DNA of 64,000 bases. Origin: Bacteroidota bacterium. Its GTDB lineage: Bacteria > Bacteroidota > Bacteroidia > Chitinophagales > Chitinophagaceae. Both the position numbers and the translations under genes were made by a program. Shown piece by piece: positions 46,401-55,296 of this stretch; position 1 is the stretch's first letter; each line of letters begins with the position of its first letter. Below the pieces are notes generated by a model that worked only from the letters and a program-made list of their open reading frames with translations, was not told the origin of the DNA and did no database searches. The stretch covers positions 62,001 through 126,000 of the forward strand of contig JAEWHC010000001.1 of the NCBI GenBank assembly GCA_023387985.1, given 5' to 3'.

Positions 46401-48740
46401 CAGGTTTATTACTGGCATATAGTTGAGACTATCAATGGTGAAGAATTCATTTCGGATTTTTCGTCTTTCACTTATTTTCCGGGTCAGGCAACCGGTTTTA
46501 ATCAGCAACATTTTTATCAGCATCAGCAATCTGCACTTAATGGAATGACCTTAAATCCTGTTTCGAAAAATTGGGAATTCGCAGATAAAATGAATAATTT
46601 ATTCGTTGTGCAAAGTATATATCCTACAAGCGGAAATGAGGATGGTCATTTTACGGTAATTGCCAACAATTACCAATTGGTTTCCGGCGGTTGCGTAGCC
46701 AATTCTATCGCACTCAATATTCTGGATCCGCTCTCATTTAAACCCTGGATCAATCCTGCTTCGAGCACAAATGCCTGGTGCAAGTACAGCTTCAATTTTA
46801 AATATTTTTCAAGCGAAGACCGGAAAGCCGCAATGGATTTCATTAATGGACTTCCAAAAGGTGTTATTGTGGCAATGCGCCTGATCACTGATCCTGATCC
46901 GGGGCAACCACGTTTCCCTACGGGTAAAGCGGATTCCGCCTTTGCACAATATTGGAAAAATGATGAATTAATATTTGGTGAAGGAAATTCTCTTTACCAC
47001 ACCCTATTAAAACAGGGATTTTACAACCTTGATGAGCTGGACCACATCAGCACTTTTGGTTTCGTTTTCGTTAAGGACGACAGCAGCAAATTCAAGCCTG
47101 TTTCCAGGTTATCAGATGGCATGTGGGACCGGCTGACTTTCAGCGCGGATATCCCGATGAAAGACACTACGGGAACAGTTGCCTCTCCCTGGTTTGGACC
47201 AGCAGCTTCCTGGGAGCAAATACATTGGCGGGGATTGCCCGTAACTGAACCTAACGGGCAGTCGACTGACAAAGCTTACCTGAAAGTATATGGCAAAAAA
47301 AGCAATGGCGAGGTGGTGGAACTTTTCCGGTTAGACCAGGCCATGCAGGATGTAGCACTCGCAAATGAATATTCCATTGACCCACAGGTTTACCGCCATC
47401 TTCAGCTTAAATTGTTTACTGCTGATGAGGTAAACGGTACACCCTTTCCATTGGATTACTGGAGGGTTCAATATAAACAAGTTGCGGAGGGAACACTAAC
47501 GCCAGAATCTTCACTTGCCTTCAATATAGACCCCTCTACCGGTGGTTTTGATAATTATCTTGAGGCCGGAATTGATCAGATCAATCTTTCGGTGGGTTTT
47601 AAAAACATCAGTCCGCTCAGTTTTGTAGGAGCGATTCCCGTAAATGTTTCCCTGGAAAATGTAAATGGCACAAAAACCACATTGCTTCAAACTTCGCTTG
47701 CTGCGCTTGCAACCAATCAAAACGCAACAATCCAGGTGAATACACCGGTAACCCGGGAAATGCTTGGCGCACAAAAACTGAGGATCATGGTAAATCCAGA
47801 AATGGCTGTTCCGGAATATTCACTCAAGAACAATTTATTCTACCTGAATTTTAATGTCATCAATCCGCTGAATACCCCCGGAATCAAGACATTCACCGGC
47901 AACGGCAATTGGAGTGATCCTTCAAAGTGGATGCCTGCAGGTGTTCCGGTTTGTTCTGATAAGGTATATATCCTTGGCAATTGCACGGTTGATATTGCGG
48001 GTGCCGTAGCCGATAGCCTGACCATTCATCCCGGCGCTACCTTGAAAATGGGCGCTCCAGGAAGTAAATTGAATGTAGGATGCGCCGAAACTGGCGGCTC
48101 AAAGCTGGTTATGGTCAACGGGAATTTAATGGTTGAAAATGGAACACTGCAGGTTAATGGAGGTATCCAAGTTGCACCCGGTGCACAGTTTAGCCAGAAA
48201 GGGGGAAATATTTTCATTGATCCCACAACCGCATCTGCGGCCGGTTCCCTTGCTCTGGATATGCCAGAAAACTCCAATTCCGTAAAACCTGTTGCTCCAT
48301 TTGCCGTTGGCGGATATAATTTAAATCCCGCCAGTCCCTATTCAAAATTTTCTTCCGGAATGGTGAGTTTCCTTGGCGGAAATCTTCATATCATTGAACC
48401 GCCGTACAATACCGGCAATCTTTCCGTTTATTTTTCCGTTCAGGGTACGGGCAGTTTGTCCGCAAACGCATCACACCAGTTGATTGCCGGGACAGATAAT
48501 TCCTCCCTCGTTAACAATAGTTTAGAAAATCCTTTCGTTATGAGGGCGGAAAACAATTCTTCCGGGGCCCCGGTAATTTCCGGCAGTTTGATTGGCCGGA
48601 CTTCCGCATTGAATGGCCGCCGGATCTTGTTTGCCGGACCTGCGCCGTTTACTTGGTGGTTCAGGGGAAAGATACTGGCGGAAACGGGATCGGACATCCG
48701 GGTGAGCGCACCGCACAATATCAAAATTGGCGAGGACTGA
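43416..48740 (+). CDS. Giant C25 (gingipain/PorU2-type) protein, copy B, atypical C-terminus
   Basis: This 1774-aa paralogue of copy A begins 42 bp after it. A signal peptide ends near PLFAQ, followed by NEWIDYNKTYYSFK and then an insertion of about 24 residues (from SPVPTATNAYAG) absent from the other two. The C25 domain keeps His665 (TYFGHSSPTS) and Cys696 (IANGCSAAQIFD). An ILEI-like domain lies at about 1085-1220. From about residue 1485 the protein changes to a beta-helix-like region with GNGNWSDPSKWMPAGVP and repeated LTIHPGATLKM / NGNLMVENGTLQVNGG strands. I see no T9SS sorting domain at the end (KILAETGSDIRVSAPHNIK). The 86 bp before the next gene cannot hold one, so it is not an obvious simple frameshift. 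Surface attachment, if any, must differ. Confidence 0.83.
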   Translation: MKRAFQLNLRIGLLFAFVSFCINPLFAQKKYGNEWIDYNKTYYSFKVAPVSPVPTATNAYAGTHENFGDYKMLHRIPYSTLASKGLAQIPVEYFQLWRNGEEVAIYTVPSSGMMDVNGYLEFWGDFNDGNSDADLFRKPEYQLNPRWSLFGDTALYHLTVNRYGENLRIVPAENNASTSNLTPTSQIIHKIKVSPKIHLSSGRTSNVGVRSSSYELGEGYSRSISANTLLSVPLGGNLQVASGTPANIKAVILSGSLTGLPIELRLNEETLVKKTIMARTADTLMFNGIDPLKLQATPPVIGFYAAAIRPQSYAFYQVELEYLRNLVFSNNQASFQFQLPASTQPILLKFDNFNTNSSLEKLVIDFTNRKRYVATISGTSLLVELPPSTANRNLVLTTINTATTGQTVKQIAALEEKRFVDFTNSALQGDYLIISNNRLISDNSAGGNQVQAYSDYRSSAEGGNYKANVYEIQDLVDNFAYGIPMHPLSIRRFIHYAKDKFGSKTRAVLLIGRGVTYDQANRSDLGRQLNFVPTWGEPASDNLLASANNQNITPILPIGRIAAIDAIEIKNYLEKIKVLEAAQRNPAVDHSYQKNALMLIGGLDQASFNLVTNYMQQYKESIERPLLGGEGHLFAKVENPNTSADYQKINSLIENGTGLITYFGHSSPTSIDYPINNPDELNMPAGKLPVFIANGCSAAQIFDLNANRMSKRSLTIGEKFVLAPDKGSSVFLSTTHLGIVQYLHLYSKPFIDYAADSLYGKSVGEIHNAAIQHMMNQNGYEDMNVRLTAEETLLHGDPVVRMYTVHKSDFSVEKITLAPGQPALETDSIAISFHLKNSGPVTSDSVLVRVTLSNPLGQHIIVKEWFEKQFSFNQVVSVKIPVSGMVNVGMNSIRIDVNPNQAVGEIDFTNNNLEKTFEILRNSVTPVYPGNFSMVTSWPQKLHAFSSAAQDNALREWRLEMDTTINFNSPLKYTLSINSKPGNLEFTPTNTLSDGQVYYWHIVETINGEEFISDFSSFTYFPGQATGFNQQHFYQHQQSALNGMTLNPVSKNWEFADKMNNLFVVQSIYPTSGNEDGHFTVIANNYQLVSGGCVANSIALNILDPLSFKPWINPASSTNAWCKYSFNFKYFSSEDRKAAMDFINGLPKGVIVAMRLITDPDPGQPRFPTGKADSAFAQYWKNDELIFGEGNSLYHTLLKQGFYNLDELDHISTFGFVFVKDDSSKFKPVSRLSDGMWDRLTFSADIPMKDTTGTVASPWFGPAASWEQIHWRGLPVTEPNGQSTDKAYLKVYGKKSNGEVVELFRLDQAMQDVALANEYSIDPQVYRHLQLKLFTADEVNGTPFPLDYWRVQYKQVAEGTLTPESSLAFNIDPSTGGFDNYLEAGIDQINLSVGFKNISPLSFVGAIPVNVSLENVNGTKTTLLQTSLAALATNQNATIQVNTPVTREMLGAQKLRIMVNPEMAVPEYSLKNNLFYLNFNVINPLNTPGIKTFTGNGNWSDPSKWMPAGVPVCSDKVYILGNCTVDIAGAVADSLTIHPGATLKMGAPGSKLNVGCAETGGSKLVMVNGNLMVENGTLQVNGGIQVAPGAQFSQKGGNIFIDPTTASAAGSLALDMPENSNSVKPVAPFAVGGYNLNPASPYSKFSSGMVSFLGGNLHIIEPPYNTGNLSVYFSVQGTGSLSANASHQLIAGTDNSSLVNNSLENPFVMRAENNSSGAPVISGSLIGRTSALNGRRILFAGPAPFTWWFRGKILAETGSDIRVSAPHNIKIGED

Positions 48741-48826
48741 GGATGCGGGTTAAATTTGAAAACGGAAAATCAAATTGAAATAAATTATTTCAACCTATTT
48801 TTCCGTTCCATGAAAATGCTTTTGAG

Positions 48827-49951
48827 ATGAAATGGATAAAACAGGTTGCCGTACTGATTGCTTGCCTGGGACTTTACCTTCAGGGCGAGGCCCAGTTTAG
48901 AAAATACTCAAATGAATTTCTGAACATCGGAGCAGGTGCCCGTTCTCTTGGTATGGGTGGTAGCGCCGTTTCAAGCACTTCCGATGCCACATCGGGTTAT
49001 TGGAATCCTGCAGGCCTTGCAGACATCCGCGACAACCCACAACTCAACCTGATGCACGCAGAATACTTTTCGGGAATCGGCAAGTATGATTTCGCCGGGC
49101 TGGCTATCCCACTCAAAAACAACCGGAGCAGTTTGGGCATTTCTTTCCTGCGTTTTGGAATTGATGATATTCCCAATACCATTTTCCTGATCGAACCGGG
49201 CGGAAGACCCAATTACAACAATATCGAAACTTTTAGTTCCGCGGATTATGCCTTGTTGCTTAGCCTGGCATCGCAAAAAAACATATTGGAAAACCGGCAA
49301 CTGAGTTATGGAGGAAGCATAAAGATCATCCACCGCAATGTTGGCCATTTTGCCAAAGCCTGGGGATTTGGAATTGATGCTGCCCTCCGCTATAAAACCG
49401 GCAATTGGAGTTTGGGTGTCGTACTAAGGGATGGTACCACAACCTATAACATGTGGAATTTTACATTTACTGACCGCGAAAAGGAAGTGCTTTACGCTAC
49501 GAACAACGACATTCCTGTTAAAAGTTATGAACTAACGCAACCCCGCCTGATCCTTGGCGCGGGGCACCGTTTTCATTTCAACAGGAAGATCAGCCTCCTT
49601 GCTGAAATCCAATTGGACAATACTTTTGACGGCAGAAGAAATACCATAATTGCGACCGAATTTATGAGTATTGATCCCCGCCTGGGCATTGAGTTGAATG
49701 TGAACGATGTATTTTTTGTCCGTGGTGGCATCAGTAATTTTCAGCAGGCCCTGAAAGATGGTGACGTCACCAATTCCGAGAAAACCTGGATCTTTCAACC
49801 TGCTGCCGGAGCAGGCTTCAAAGTGGGCAATCTGAAGATTGATTATGCATTTACCAACCTGGCAAACCAATCCTCACCGCTATATACCCACATCGTTTCC
49901 CTCGGGGTGGATTTAAAAAAAAAGACAAACCCTGGATCCCCGATCCAATAA
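48827..49951 (+). CDS. PorV/PorQ-family outer-membrane protein
   Basis: The 374-aa protein has a signal peptide (MKWIKQVAVLIACLGLYLQG) and the PorV/PorQ opening: FLNIGAGARSLGMGGSAVSS and ATSGYWNPAGLADI (residues about 30-65). The rest alternates beta strands and turns, as expected for a FadL-like barrel, for example YDFAGLAIPLKNNRSSLGIS and FVRGGISNFQQALKDGD. In the T9SS, PorV is the shuttle/plug protein that binds sorting domains of cargo and delivers them to PorU. Its place between two PorU-type genes, 10 bp ahead of the third, suggests a dedicated partner (PorV2-like). Whether it is the canonical PorV cannot be decided here. Confidence 0.87.
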   Translation: MKWIKQVAVLIACLGLYLQGEAQFRKYSNEFLNIGAGARSLGMGGSAVSSTSDATSGYWNPAGLADIRDNPQLNLMHAEYFSGIGKYDFAGLAIPLKNNRSSLGISFLRFGIDDIPNTIFLIEPGGRPNYNNIETFSSADYALLLSLASQKNILENRQLSYGGSIKIIHRNVGHFAKAWGFGIDAALRYKTGNWSLGVVLRDGTTTYNMWNFTFTDREKEVLYATNNDIPVKSYELTQPRLILGAGHRFHFNRKISLLAEIQLDNTFDGRRNTIIATEFMSIDPRLGIELNVNDVFFVRGGISNFQQALKDGDVTNSEKTWIFQPAAGAGFKVGNLKIDYAFTNLANQSSPLYTHIVSLGVDLKKKTNPGSPIQ

Positions 49952-49961
49952 GATTGAGATT

Positions 49962-52900
49962 ATGAGAAGCAAAATTTTATACACGCTCATTTTCCTGCTG
50001 GCACCGGTTCTATCCTTATTGGCACAGTTCAATAATGAGTGGATTGATTACAATAAAACCTATTATAAATTCAAACTGGAAACCGAAGGCATCTACCGGA
50101 TCAGCCAGGCAACACTTTCCGCAAATGGCCTGGGAACTACTTCTGCGGAGCATTTTCAACTATGGAAAAACGGGCAACAGGTACCCATCTATACAAGCTC
50201 CCCGGCAGGCCCTTTGGGAACAAACGGGTATATCGAATTTTATGGAACCCCGAATGACGGACGCCTTGACGCCTCATTGTTTGAAAAAAATACTGACCAC
50301 ATTGATGAAGCCCGAAGTTTGTTTACCGATTCCGCAAGCTATTTCTTGACCGTAAATTCAAGCGCGTCCAACCAGAGAATCGTGACTCAAAACAATTCCG
50401 CTTCAGGTTCTTCTTTGGTTCCGATTCCCAATATCAGGAAAGTTGCACGCTATAATTACCAGGGCATTTATGACAATAAGTGGACGAATTATGTACATAG
50501 GGGCAGTTACGATCTGAGCGCTGAAGCTCCGGTATGGTCATCAAAATTTACCGCCGGTGAAATGCTTTCATCCAATGAATTTTACCAACCCGGTGCCGGT
50601 GCAAGTTATTCAAACAGCGCGGCGGTTTTTCAAAACTTGTATGTATACTCCAGCGGCCAGGTAACAGTAAAGGTTGCGGTTGCAGGAGCTGCGCGACATA
50701 CCCGCAATTATTCCGTCCATTTGAATGACACAAAAATCTGGGATCAATCTCTTGAGGGTTTTAGCCTCCGTTACGATTCCCTTTCCAATATTTCCCCGGC
50801 ATTAATTTCCGGCAATACGCTAACGGTAAACATTACCAAGCAGCCCAATGGCATCGCTCAGGACCGGATGGTAGCGGGTTTTGTTGTCCTGGATTATCCC
50901 AGGCAACCAACAGCTGGCGGCGAAGGGTATCTCACTTTTTATTTACCGGCAACCAATGAAACGCAGTTGGTTAAAATAAATGATGTACCGGCGAATGGAA
51001 ATCCGGTTTATTTATACGACATGGCTTCCCAAACCCGTATGGAAGGCCTTATAAACCAGGACGGAAGTGCTTCCTTCAGCTTAAATCCATCCACCGTTAC
51101 ACGCAATTACGTGCTTTTTGTAAACAACGATTCACGTGTTCAGCAGGTGGCCGCAATGCAAAAGCGGCAGTTCTCCAACTACAGCCTTTCGGCAAACCAG
51201 GCCGCGTATGTTATCATCTCGCATCCTAAATTTATGGAAGGCAGTGGTAACCAGGTGGAAGCCTACCGGCAATACCGGGCAAGCGCTGCAGGTGGAAGCC
51301 ACAATGCCAAAGCTTATGCCATCGATCAACTGGAGGATCAATTCGCATATGGAATAAAAGGCCATCCCCTTTCGGTAAAGAAATTCCTGAGTTTTGCAAG
51401 AAAGAATTTTAGTGTTTTTCCGAAATATTGTTTCCTGATGGGAAAAGGTGTGAATTACAACGAATACCGTGCCCTGGAAAAACACGTGGATGCGAATGTT
51501 CTTCAACTTGTTCCAACCTTTGGTGAACCTGGTTCGGATGTAATGCTTGCCACGGATGACCTGACCACCAAAAATTACCAGACCTTCATTGGCAGGCTCA
51601 GCATTATTCACAGCGATGAAATTGCCTCTTACCTGGAAAAAGTGAAAATATATGAAGCCAACCAGGCCAATACTGCCCAAAGCCAGGAAGATAAAGCCTG
51701 GATGAAAAATGTAATCCATGTGGTGGGCGCCAATGACCCGGGTTTGGAAAATACGCTGACCAACTACATGGGGAGATATGAGCGGGTAATTGAAGACACC
51801 TTGTTTGGGGCCAATGTAACCACCTTCAATAAAAGCAATAAAGCTACCGGAACAGTGATCAGTGATGAATTGCTCAAGAGTAAATTCCGCGAAGGGATCA
51901 GCCTGCTCACGTACTTTGGACATTCTTCTGCTACCATTCTGGATTACAATCTCGATGATCCGGACCAATACGACAATCCCAATAAGTTTCCAGTCTTCCT
52001 GTTAAACGGCTGTAATGCAGGTAATTTCTTCAGTTTTGATACGGTTCGGCTCCATTACCTGAACACCATTTCAGAAAAATATATTCTTGCAGAAAACAAG
52101 GGCGCGATTGCCATGATCGCGAGTACCCATCTGGGTGTGGTGTCCGGGCTTCATGAATATACAACAGGATTTTATCAATCAGTTGCCTGGAAAAGTTATG
52201 GCCAGAGCATAGGTAAAAACATGCAGGATGCCATCAATTATCAAAACCAATATGGTATCTGGCCGTACATTGTTGAGAACCACACAATGCAGCAAACCTT
52301 ACACGGCGATCCTGCGCTGAAAATGAATGCTTTTGACAAACCCGATTATTCCATTGAACCCGCGAACATTGAAATCCGTCCAAACTTTCTTTCAATAGCT
52401 GAAACAAAATTTGATGCCCGCATCTATTATTACAATATTGGAAAAGCGGTTAACGATTCGATTGTAGTTAAGGTAACCCGTAAATATCCAGCTTCAACCA
52501 GCTATCCCGCCGGCTTTACTGAAACCGTATTTGAACAAAAAGTGAAGGCACCGTATTATGTGGATTCTTTAATCCTTTCACTTCCGATTGTTGGCTCAAG
52601 AGATAAAGGCACAAATACATTGACCGTTACATTGGATCTTGCCGGTGAAGTTGCCGAATTGAGTGAAACCAATAACGAGGCAGCTAAGGAGTTGTTTATT
52701 TACGAAGACGAAATCCGGCCGGTTTATCCTTACAACTATGCCATTATCAACAAAAATAGTTCAAAGCTTTACGGATCCACTTCCAATCCATTGAGTGTTC
52801 CTGCAAATTATAGGATGGAAATGGATACCACCGCATTATTCAATTCGGCATTTAGGATCACCCGGAACATTAACTCTGCCGGGGGCTTAATTGAATTTGA

Positions 52901-55094
52901 TCCGGGAATAAGTTTTGAAGAAAATAAAGTTTATTACTGGCGCCTGGCCATCATTAAAGACAATGAGCAGCCACGGTGGAATATGTCGAGCTTTGTATAT
53001 ATCAATGGCACAAATACCGGTTTCATGCAAGGCCATCTTTATCAGCATACCGCAAGCCTTGGCCGTGGAATTTTTATGGATTCTCTTACCCGGCAATGGG
53101 CTTTTTCGGTTCGGCCATTGAATGTCTTTGTCAATCATACTGTTTATCCTGTAACAGGTACAGCCGATAGCGATTTCAGTGTAAGCATTGACAATGAAAT
53201 GGTGATTTCAAGTGCCTGCGCAGGCCATTCCCTCCTCTTTAATGTATTTGACGGAATCTCTTTCAAACCCTGGCTCAATTCACCCGGAGGCTTATACAAT
53301 AGCGCAATGAATACCTGCGGAAATTCCCGGCGGTTATACAATTTTGAATTCAGTGACCTTACGAGGGAAAGTCGCCGGAACATTGTGGATTTCCTTGATG
53401 CCATACCCAATGGCAACTACATAATGGTTAGAAAAATACTGGATGCACCGTATGCTGATGAAACCTTTGTGGATACCTGGAAATCTGACGAACAGGCTTT
53501 TGGAACCGGCAATACCATTTACCACAAACTTAAAGATGCCGGTTTTGCCGAAATAGATTCATTCAACCGCCCCCGGATATTTATTTTTCTCTATAAAAAA
53601 GGCGACAAAGGGTTTACGCCCGTGTACCGAATGAGTGAAGGAATTTACGACCGTTTGCAAATGAATGAAAACATACCGGTAAGAGATTCCGTTGGATATA
53701 TTCAATCACCCGTTTTTGGCCCGGCAAAAGCCTGGAAAGATGTTCGCTGGGATGGAAGAACAGTTGGAACCGGTGGTGACAGGGTATCCATTGACGTTGT
53801 AGGAATTCAGGCAGATGGTAATGAAAACAGGCTTTATACTTTGCATCAAAACCAAAAAACCCTGAGTTTAAGCGGGGTAAATGCCGTGCAATATCCTTTT
53901 ATAAAATTGGTAATGCGCAATGCAGATTCGGTAAATTATACACCGCATCAATTAAACTGGTGGCAACTCTATTATACACCGGTGCCCGAAGGTGCGCTTG
54001 CTCCGAATGTCCTGCTGGAAATGCCGGATGAGATTTTACCGGGCCAGCCAATGCGATTCAGGATCGCATTCAAGAATATAAGTGAGTCAGCCTTTGACAG
54101 TTTACTGGTAAAAGGTTTCATCCAGGACAGGAATAATGTAAGCCACCCCTTTACGCTACCACGGTTTAAACCACTCACACCAAGCGACACCATAACCGTC
54201 ACCCTCAACCTCGACAGTAAAGATTACCCTGGAAACAATACCCTTTACCTGGCTGTAAATCCGGATAACGATCAGCCCGAGCAATATTTCTTCAACAATT
54301 TCCTGTATAAAACGTTCCGCGTTTCGGATGACAATACAGACCCGGTACTTGATGTAACTTTTGACGGCATCCGCATTATGGATAAAGACATTGTTTCCGC
54401 CAAACCACATATACAGATAAAACTCGAAGATGAGAACCGCTTCTTAATGCTCAATAACCCGGAGGACATCCTGATTAAACTCAGGTATCCGGGCGAAAAT
54501 ACTTACCGGCAATACCTCTGGAATACGGATACGCTCAGGTTCAATCCGGCGAGCGCAGGAGCAGATGCAAATATTGCACTTGTGGATTTCTTCCCGGAAT
54601 TGAATGTGGACAGTAAGGATGGTGAATACGAATTGATTATTTCCGCCAAGGACCGGACGGGTAACCGTGCAGGAGACATGGATTATAAAGTGAGCTTCCA
54701 GGTGTACAACAAACCCATGATCAGCAATTTACTGAACTATCCAAATCCATTTTCCACAAGTACATCTTTTGTGTTCACGTTAACCGGCAGCAAGGTACCC
54801 GATGAATTTAAGATCCAGATATTTACCGTTACCGGAAAAATCGTTCGCGAAATAACCAGGCAGGAACTCGGGAATATTCATGTGGGAACGAATATTACAG
54901 ATTACAAATGGGATGGTACAGATATGTTTGGGCAGCCACTGGCAAATGGAGTTTACCTGTACAGGCTGGTCACAAGCCTTGATGGCAATGCCATTGAGAA
55001 ATTCAGGCTCAGCGACCGGCTGGATCAAAATGAAGCCGACCTCACGGATCAGTTTTTCAACCGGGGCTATGGTAAAATGGTTATTCTCAGATAG
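49962..55094 (+). CDS. Giant C25 (gingipain/PorU2-type) protein, copy C
   Basis: This 1710-aa protein starts 10 bp after the PorV-type gene, so coupling is likely. A signal peptide ends near LLAQ, then NEWIDYNKTYYKFKLE and GIYRISQATLSANGLG, closest to copy A. The C25 domain keeps His654 (TYFGHSSATI) and Cys684 (LLNGCNAGNFFS). A CARDB-like region follows (about 805-920), then an ILEI-like domain (about 1070-1215) and a second CARDB-like part (about 1350-1450). The C-terminus is a FlgD-like Ig domain (about 1590-1670: LLNYPNPFSTSTSFVFTL, FKIQIFTVTGKIVREITR, PLANGVYLYRLVTSL) rather than a standard type A sorting domain; a tail of about 40 residues follows. FlgD-like C-termini are seen in PorU-type proteins, where they are not cleaved. 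This makes C the best candidate for a resident sortase-like enzyme. Confidence 0.87.
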   Translation: MRSKILYTLIFLLAPVLSLLAQFNNEWIDYNKTYYKFKLETEGIYRISQATLSANGLGTTSAEHFQLWKNGQQVPIYTSSPAGPLGTNGYIEFYGTPNDGRLDASLFEKNTDHIDEARSLFTDSASYFLTVNSSASNQRIVTQNNSASGSSLVPIPNIRKVARYNYQGIYDNKWTNYVHRGSYDLSAEAPVWSSKFTAGEMLSSNEFYQPGAGASYSNSAAVFQNLYVYSSGQVTVKVAVAGAARHTRNYSVHLNDTKIWDQSLEGFSLRYDSLSNISPALISGNTLTVNITKQPNGIAQDRMVAGFVVLDYPRQPTAGGEGYLTFYLPATNETQLVKINDVPANGNPVYLYDMASQTRMEGLINQDGSASFSLNPSTVTRNYVLFVNNDSRVQQVAAMQKRQFSNYSLSANQAAYVIISHPKFMEGSGNQVEAYRQYRASAAGGSHNAKAYAIDQLEDQFAYGIKGHPLSVKKFLSFARKNFSVFPKYCFLMGKGVNYNEYRALEKHVDANVLQLVPTFGEPGSDVMLATDDLTTKNYQTFIGRLSIIHSDEIASYLEKVKIYEANQANTAQSQEDKAWMKNVIHVVGANDPGLENTLTNYMGRYERVIEDTLFGANVTTFNKSNKATGTVISDELLKSKFREGISLLTYFGHSSATILDYNLDDPDQYDNPNKFPVFLLNGCNAGNFFSFDTVRLHYLNTISEKYILAENKGAIAMIASTHLGVVSGLHEYTTGFYQSVAWKSYGQSIGKNMQDAINYQNQYGIWPYIVENHTMQQTLHGDPALKMNAFDKPDYSIEPANIEIRPNFLSIAETKFDARIYYYNIGKAVNDSIVVKVTRKYPASTSYPAGFTETVFEQKVKAPYYVDSLILSLPIVGSRDKGTNTLTVTLDLAGEVAELSETNNEAAKELFIYEDEIRPVYPYNYAIINKNSSKLYGSTSNPLSVPANYRMEMDTTALFNSAFRITRNINSAGGLIEFDPGISFEENKVYYWRLAIIKDNEQPRWNMSSFVYINGTNTGFMQGHLYQHTASLGRGIFMDSLTRQWAFSVRPLNVFVNHTVYPVTGTADSDFSVSIDNEMVISSACAGHSLLFNVFDGISFKPWLNSPGGLYNSAMNTCGNSRRLYNFEFSDLTRESRRNIVDFLDAIPNGNYIMVRKILDAPYADETFVDTWKSDEQAFGTGNTIYHKLKDAGFAEIDSFNRPRIFIFLYKKGDKGFTPVYRMSEGIYDRLQMNENIPVRDSVGYIQSPVFGPAKAWKDVRWDGRTVGTGGDRVSIDVVGIQADGNENRLYTLHQNQKTLSLSGVNAVQYPFIKLVMRNADSVNYTPHQLNWWQLYYTPVPEGALAPNVLLEMPDEILPGQPMRFRIAFKNISESAFDSLLVKGFIQDRNNVSHPFTLPRFKPLTPSDTITVTLNLDSKDYPGNNTLYLAVNPDNDQPEQYFFNNFLYKTFRVSDDNTDPVLDVTFDGIRIMDKDIVSAKPHIQIKLEDENRFLMLNNPEDILIKLRYPGENTYRQYLWNTDTLRFNPASAGADANIALVDFFPELNVDSKDGEYELIISAKDRTGNRAGDMDYKVSFQVYNKPMISNLLNYPNPFSTSTSFVFTLTGSKVPDEFKIQIFTVTGKIVREITRQELGNIHVGTNITDYKWDGTDMFGQPLANGVYLYRLVTSLDGNAIEKFRLSDRLDQNEADLTDQFFNRGYGKMVILR

Positions 55095-55148
55095 CCTTTT
55101 ACCAGCCAAATATATTGCTGAAGCTGGCCGGACACAGGCATATCCTTT

Positions 55149-55156
55149 TAACTTTG
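55149..55156 (+). promoter_or_regulatory. Putative -7 promoter box of hscA
   Basis: TAACTTTG, an exact TAnnTTTG match, lies 140 bp upstream of the hscA ATG in a 202-bp gap. It gives hscA a promoter apart from the C25 cluster. The rest of the gap shows nothing else I can name. Confidence 0.4.
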
Positions 55157-55296
55157 CGCGCCCCGGATTGTAAGTCCCGGCATGTTTTGCCAAAGGAAGG
55201 CCAATATTGAAACAATAGCAGATTTCTTACCCAAAATGGAAACTGAGATTTGGAATGAGGCCTTAAATTGGTGCGTCAGCATTTAAAACAAAGAAT

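Noticed and set aside
51132..51968. Antisense frame (278 codons) opposite the C25 domain of copy C
   Set aside because: The forward strand there encodes the conserved peptidase domain; the antisense product has no motif and no promoter.
48827..55094. Canonical PorV and PorU as names for the last two cluster genes
   Set aside because: The C25 protein is over 500 residues longer than PorU and has two close paralogues beside it. The canonical pair may lie elsewhere, so only the family is stated.
37980..55094. Mobile or recently transferred origin of the C25 cluster
   Set aside because: No transposase, direct repeats or tRNA-linked attachment site are visible, and base and codon use look like the neighbours.
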